NCBI GenBank assembly: GCA_977006965.1
Contig: OZ345367.1
Location: 2,604,001-2,668,000, forward strand
Length of the DNA: 64,000 nucleotides
Direction of reading: 5' to 3'
Source of the DNA: Phymatolithon calcareum
Taxonomy: Eukaryota; Rhodophyta; Florideophyceae; Hapalidiales
Position numbers and translations under genes: made by a program. The notes under the pieces are model-generated. The model was not told the DNA's origin, ran no database searches, and saw nothing but the letters and a program-made list of their open reading frames with translations. Below, one piece after another: positions 60,891 through 64,000 of the stretch (its first letter is position 1; every line of letters starts with the position of its first letter).

Positions 60891-63735
60891 TTGGCGCCGC
60901 CCCTCCGTCGCAGTATTCTTGGCGTTTCCAGAGTCACAAAGACGGACCGCGGCGTTTGTGAATAGTGGGTACAAAACGTTGGAGCAAACCGTCTGCCGCT
61001 TACCGGGCTTTACTATGCTATGCATGCAGTTCTCATTCTGTGTTCTTGCAATGTTATTCAATGTAAACTATAATTTCTCTGACTTCCCCTTCGCGCCAGC
61101 ACTACCTTGTATAACGTTGAAGAAGTAGTGGAAAGGGAAAAACTTCCAGCAGGCATTTATTATTATTTTGCGAAAGTCGAAGGAGGCGATCTACGTCGGA
61201 CATATCAATAAAATGAGAAGGAAGTCAGAAAAATAAGAGTCTAAATTGAACCTATAAGTACGATGTTGAGGCCACGAAGGCGCGCGGATTAGAATGAGGG
61301 TTAGAAGCGCTTGGCAAACTACCTGGTAGTAAGCGCGATTATGGCAGAACAATGTGGGCCAAGAGGGCAAAAGATGTCTCTATAGGCGAGGAAAGGGATG
61401 CAAAACGCAGCCTGTGGCAAGCAACAGAGACGGAGAGACGCAAATCACTCCCAGCGGGCTGTGGATAGGGTCGATTGTGAAGCCGCGGGGCACCGCACAG
61501 CGCCTGCGTAGGACGATGGGCGGAGTTGGCAGAAAAATACAGTCGAAGTATGCTTTAACACGTGTTAGACGTTGAAGAGGACCTCTGGTTGGGACCGGCA
61601 AGGGTCCGGAGGTCCGCACGGCTCTGCCATTTATTGGACAATTAAGGTTTACTGTGGCCTGATGTGCAGGAAAACTTCCAATTGCTACTGTAGAAAGCTT
61701 TCCGCTATGATAGAGTATACTCTATCATAGCGGAAAGCTTTCTTTTGCATCGACTTTTTCTAACGTTTTGTAACGGTAGTTTCTTAGCGCCACGTGTAGA
61801 ATTGTCATGTCTCAAATTCAGGAGAATTGCAGGAAGGTTCAAATAGATGCCCGTTCACGTCCACGTGGAACATCTGCTAAATGGAGCTGGCATATCTGAC
61901 AGAGTTTTAGGAATCGAACCACGTCAGATAAAGTATATAAAACATTGTGGTGGGGTCCTAAAAAGGATAGTTTTCTAGGCTATTTGGCGATGCAATCTAC
62001 GCATGCCTAAAGAGCTCTTTGAAGAGCTTACCAATGCCAGCAGTTTTACTGAAATAATTTAATCAAGAGCAGGGGACTCCAAACTGCAGTACTGTACTTC
62101 ACCGTTTCAAGCAACAGGACAAGGCAGGGGATAGACCAGGGCTTGTCGATTAGGAATATGATATGATTCTTACAGCGGTCAACGACAGGAAAATAGTAGG
62201 AATGAGCATCAATGTTTGGGTATCGAGGAAATCATCGATGATCAGCCATATTTTTCCGGTATCAGAGGATATCGGAGTTTCGCCACTGACATCGATACTA
62301 TCAAGGGTATGATGATGAGCATTTACACGAACAATACGTGGGGTACGTGTAACTGATTGAATTGGTACTGTAATGAAATGAATCTCGCGGTTTCGCAAGA
62401 ACAGCTCATTTCATTCCTTTTTACAAGCCATGTGGCCAACGTCACGATACGTGGACGTTCAACAGTCCATTCATGTTGAGAAAACTCTTGATAGTATCAA
62501 AGGAAAATCAAGTATCAGGCCTTGAGCAAAATTTGATATTTAATATCCTTGATACTCTATCATACCTCTGATATATCATCAGGCTTTAGGGGTAAGTGGT
62601 TGGTATCAAATCAAGATTTCATATTTGCTTGATCCCATTCCTAGAAAATAGGTAGAATTCTGCAGTTTTTATTCCTTGTGGCGTTTAAAGCATTTCAGTT
62701 CGTCCTGTCGCGATGAAGAAGTGCAGCAGAGAAAGGACCATGGTTTCGTGGCTCTCGTCTCTCAAAATCCGCACAGCAAAGTTGGGATGCAAGCACTCTT
62801 TGTACATATGAGCATGTTGTGTCGTGTAGACCAAATATAGGAAGTGCGAATGTGTTTGTTTTAAAAATACAGCAAATTAACGCAGAACTGCTGCACCTGT
62901 CGTACAATGCAAAACATAGACTCCTCAAGAACGATATGCACAACTCTTGTACTGTTGACTAAATTTTATACAAATTACCTTCAGTCTGCCTTCTTTTTGG
63001 ACAAAGTTTGAATTCTCCTCGGAGAATTGTAACCAGCCGTCGAGTAGAACCACCTCAACATAATTACTGCTGTCCATATCATAATATTGCCAGTTTCTAT
63101 ACTTCTCTGGTTACCAAATCCGAAGATGCGGAAGAGCAAGTATGATACGCATGGTGCGTACGCGCCGTTCCCACGCACAGCACGCAACGCAGTAATTGTG
63201 CAGCAGGCATGTGCAGTACTGGTTGCTTCGAAACGGACTCAAAAGTAAGTTAATTTAAGCTTTTTGAAACCCTCCGACAGCACGACGACATATGCATCCT
63301 TTCCTCTGAAATTTCCAAAAATCAAAAACATGGTCCGTACACACCAATTTTGGCCGGCCGACCGCCCACTAGATTCTGATCCTGGGCAGCGTGTTGTCAG
63401 GGATTGTCTTACAGTGACGAGGCGCATTTGATATAATGCACTCCAATGGATGCACCTGCGAGTGCTCCTTCCTACATGTAGATAAAATTTTGATGCTGAC
63501 CTTTTTCCACTGCACTACATTTTCCAAAATGATCGCCATCCAGCAGGTGTCATCCAAGAACCCTCCGCATTACATACCCGCTCCCTCTATGAATACGACA
63601 TTGAGGCAGTGTTCCACCCTTGCTGTGCCAGCCCACGCCTGCACGTCCGAGATGCCATTTATGCTCCGCTTTACCGCCCGTCCAAGTTTTCCCTAACCGC
63701 ACCAGAGCTAGCCTCTCGTCCACACCACCACTATC
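60891..63735. other. Long spacer before the secreted-protein gene
   Basis: No supported gene in 2.8 kb. It contains the 52-bp palindrome (61692-61743), and 62470-62630 is dense in TGATA/TATCA words. From about 63570 the plus strand becomes CA/CT-rich, the probable leader of the next gene. Confidence 0.45.
61692..61743. repeat. Perfect 52-bp palindrome
   Basis: Each arm is 26 bp with no loop; left arm AGAAAGCTTTCCGCTATGAT then AGAGTA. The reverse complement reproduces the sequence exactly. Confidence 0.97.
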
Positions 63736-64000
63736 ATGGCGACCCACTCAGTTGCCCTCCTTCTCGCGGCGGCGCTCGTCTCGCTTGCCGCGGCCATCAC
63801 CTTGGAAGTTCCCGGCACTCTCACTGCCGGTAGCAGCTGTTCGACGAGCTCGCTTAACGGTGTCAGCGAGAAATGCCTAGATGGTCTCACTTGCGTCATC
63901 TCCATGTTCGGTATGCCCGCGACTTTCATCGAGAACGCCGGTGTCTGCCGTGACATTCCGACCACCACATCTCCCTGCTCCGTGGCGTACTGCTCGTCCG
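63736..64000 (+). CDS. Small secreted cysteine-containing protein, N-terminal part (runs off right edge)
   Basis: ATG at 63736 opens a frame to the window edge (88 codons) with strongly GC-biased third positions. Residues 1-21 (MATHSVALLLAAALVSLAAAI) are a textbook signal peptide with a likely cut after A-A-A. The mature part has Cys at about 34, 46, 51, 69, 78 and 82, spaced as for disulphide pairs, and is rich in Ser/Thr (TAGSSCSTSSLNG, TTTSPCS). Product is presumably exported to the cell surface or wall. The family is not recognisable from this stretch. The leader upstream is CA/CT-rich, as before other well-expressed genes. GC content and codon use match the cullin at the left edge rather than the repeats between. 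Confidence 0.75.
   Translation, partial: MATHSVALLLAAALVSLAAAITLEVPGTLTAGSSCSTSSLNGVSEKCLDGLTCVISMFGMPATFIENAGVCRDIPTTTSPCSVAYCSS

Noticed and set aside
61905-61935. Minus-strand GGTTCGATTCC, tRNA B-box-like
   Set aside because: Flanking bases do not pair as a T-stem and no cloverleaf can be drawn.
1-64000. CRISPR arrays, bacterial operons or prophage
   Set aside because: No regularly spaced short repeats, and the gene families and elements are eukaryotic.

Overview
The window reads as nuclear DNA of an intron-poor eukaryote whose genes sit as small islands in a sea of decayed transposable elements. Nothing bacterial is present: there are no operons or Shine-Dalgarno sites, while cullin, NB-ARC/WD40, histone-fold and RING families and eukaryotic transposon superfamilies are. 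The mix of intronless host genes with Gypsy, Copia, LINE, DIRS-like, hAT, pogo/Tigger and tnp2-like elements would fit a red alga or another alga/oomycete-type protist. That assignment is inference from overall character only.

Layout. 1-884 (minus) is the N-terminal third of a cullin that runs off the left edge. 2569-2913 is a short unrecognised ORF. 3649-7644 is an intact 1331-residue STAND receptor-like protein (helical N-terminus, NB-ARC, WD40 repeats). 9243-11360 is a complete pogo/Tigger-like DNA transposon with matching terminal inverted repeats, TA target duplication and an open 525-aa DDE transposase. From 11.7 to 25.2 kb there is a nested stack. A LINE reverse transcriptase gene on the minus strand is split by a Gypsy element (LTRs 12795-13092 and 24047-24344). 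That Gypsy is itself split in its integrase by a Copia element (18488-23293, 5-bp duplication GGTAG), carries a second LINE fragment in its RT, and has an unexplained AT-rich insert in gag. Both outer reading frames resume exactly when the inserts are removed.

25-34 kb holds a hAT C-terminal fragment, an internally deleted LINE, a dispersed repeat, a foldback element, and a decayed tyrosine-recombinase (DIRS/Ngaro-like) retrotransposon on the minus strand with gag, RT, RNase H and recombinase still readable. 36643-37296 (minus) is a small gene that fuses a histone-H4-like segment to a RING-H2 finger, with one in-frame TGA exactly at the second zinc-ligand position. 37.4-41.6 kb holds a degenerate minisatellite and two related F-box/LRR-like copies, the second cut off by the dispersed repeat.

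43.1-51.7 kb is occupied by a tnp2/CACTA-like transposase (minus) between two plus-strand ORFs of unknown function, probably one large DNA transposon. 52-63.7 kb is mostly non-coding, with a hAT N-terminal fragment, a two-tier foldback, a LINE tail, a minisatellite, a GC-rich ORF and a 52-bp perfect palindrome. At 63736 a gene for a small secreted cysteine-containing protein begins and runs off the right edge.

The host genes show no evident joint pathway. The cullin and the RING protein both belong to ubiquitin-ligase families, and F-box-like proteins are typical cullin partners, but they are 36-40 kb apart and two of the three are broken. The main story is element-on-element insertion. Coordinates of decayed elements are read by eye and may be off by tens of bases unless stated to be exact.
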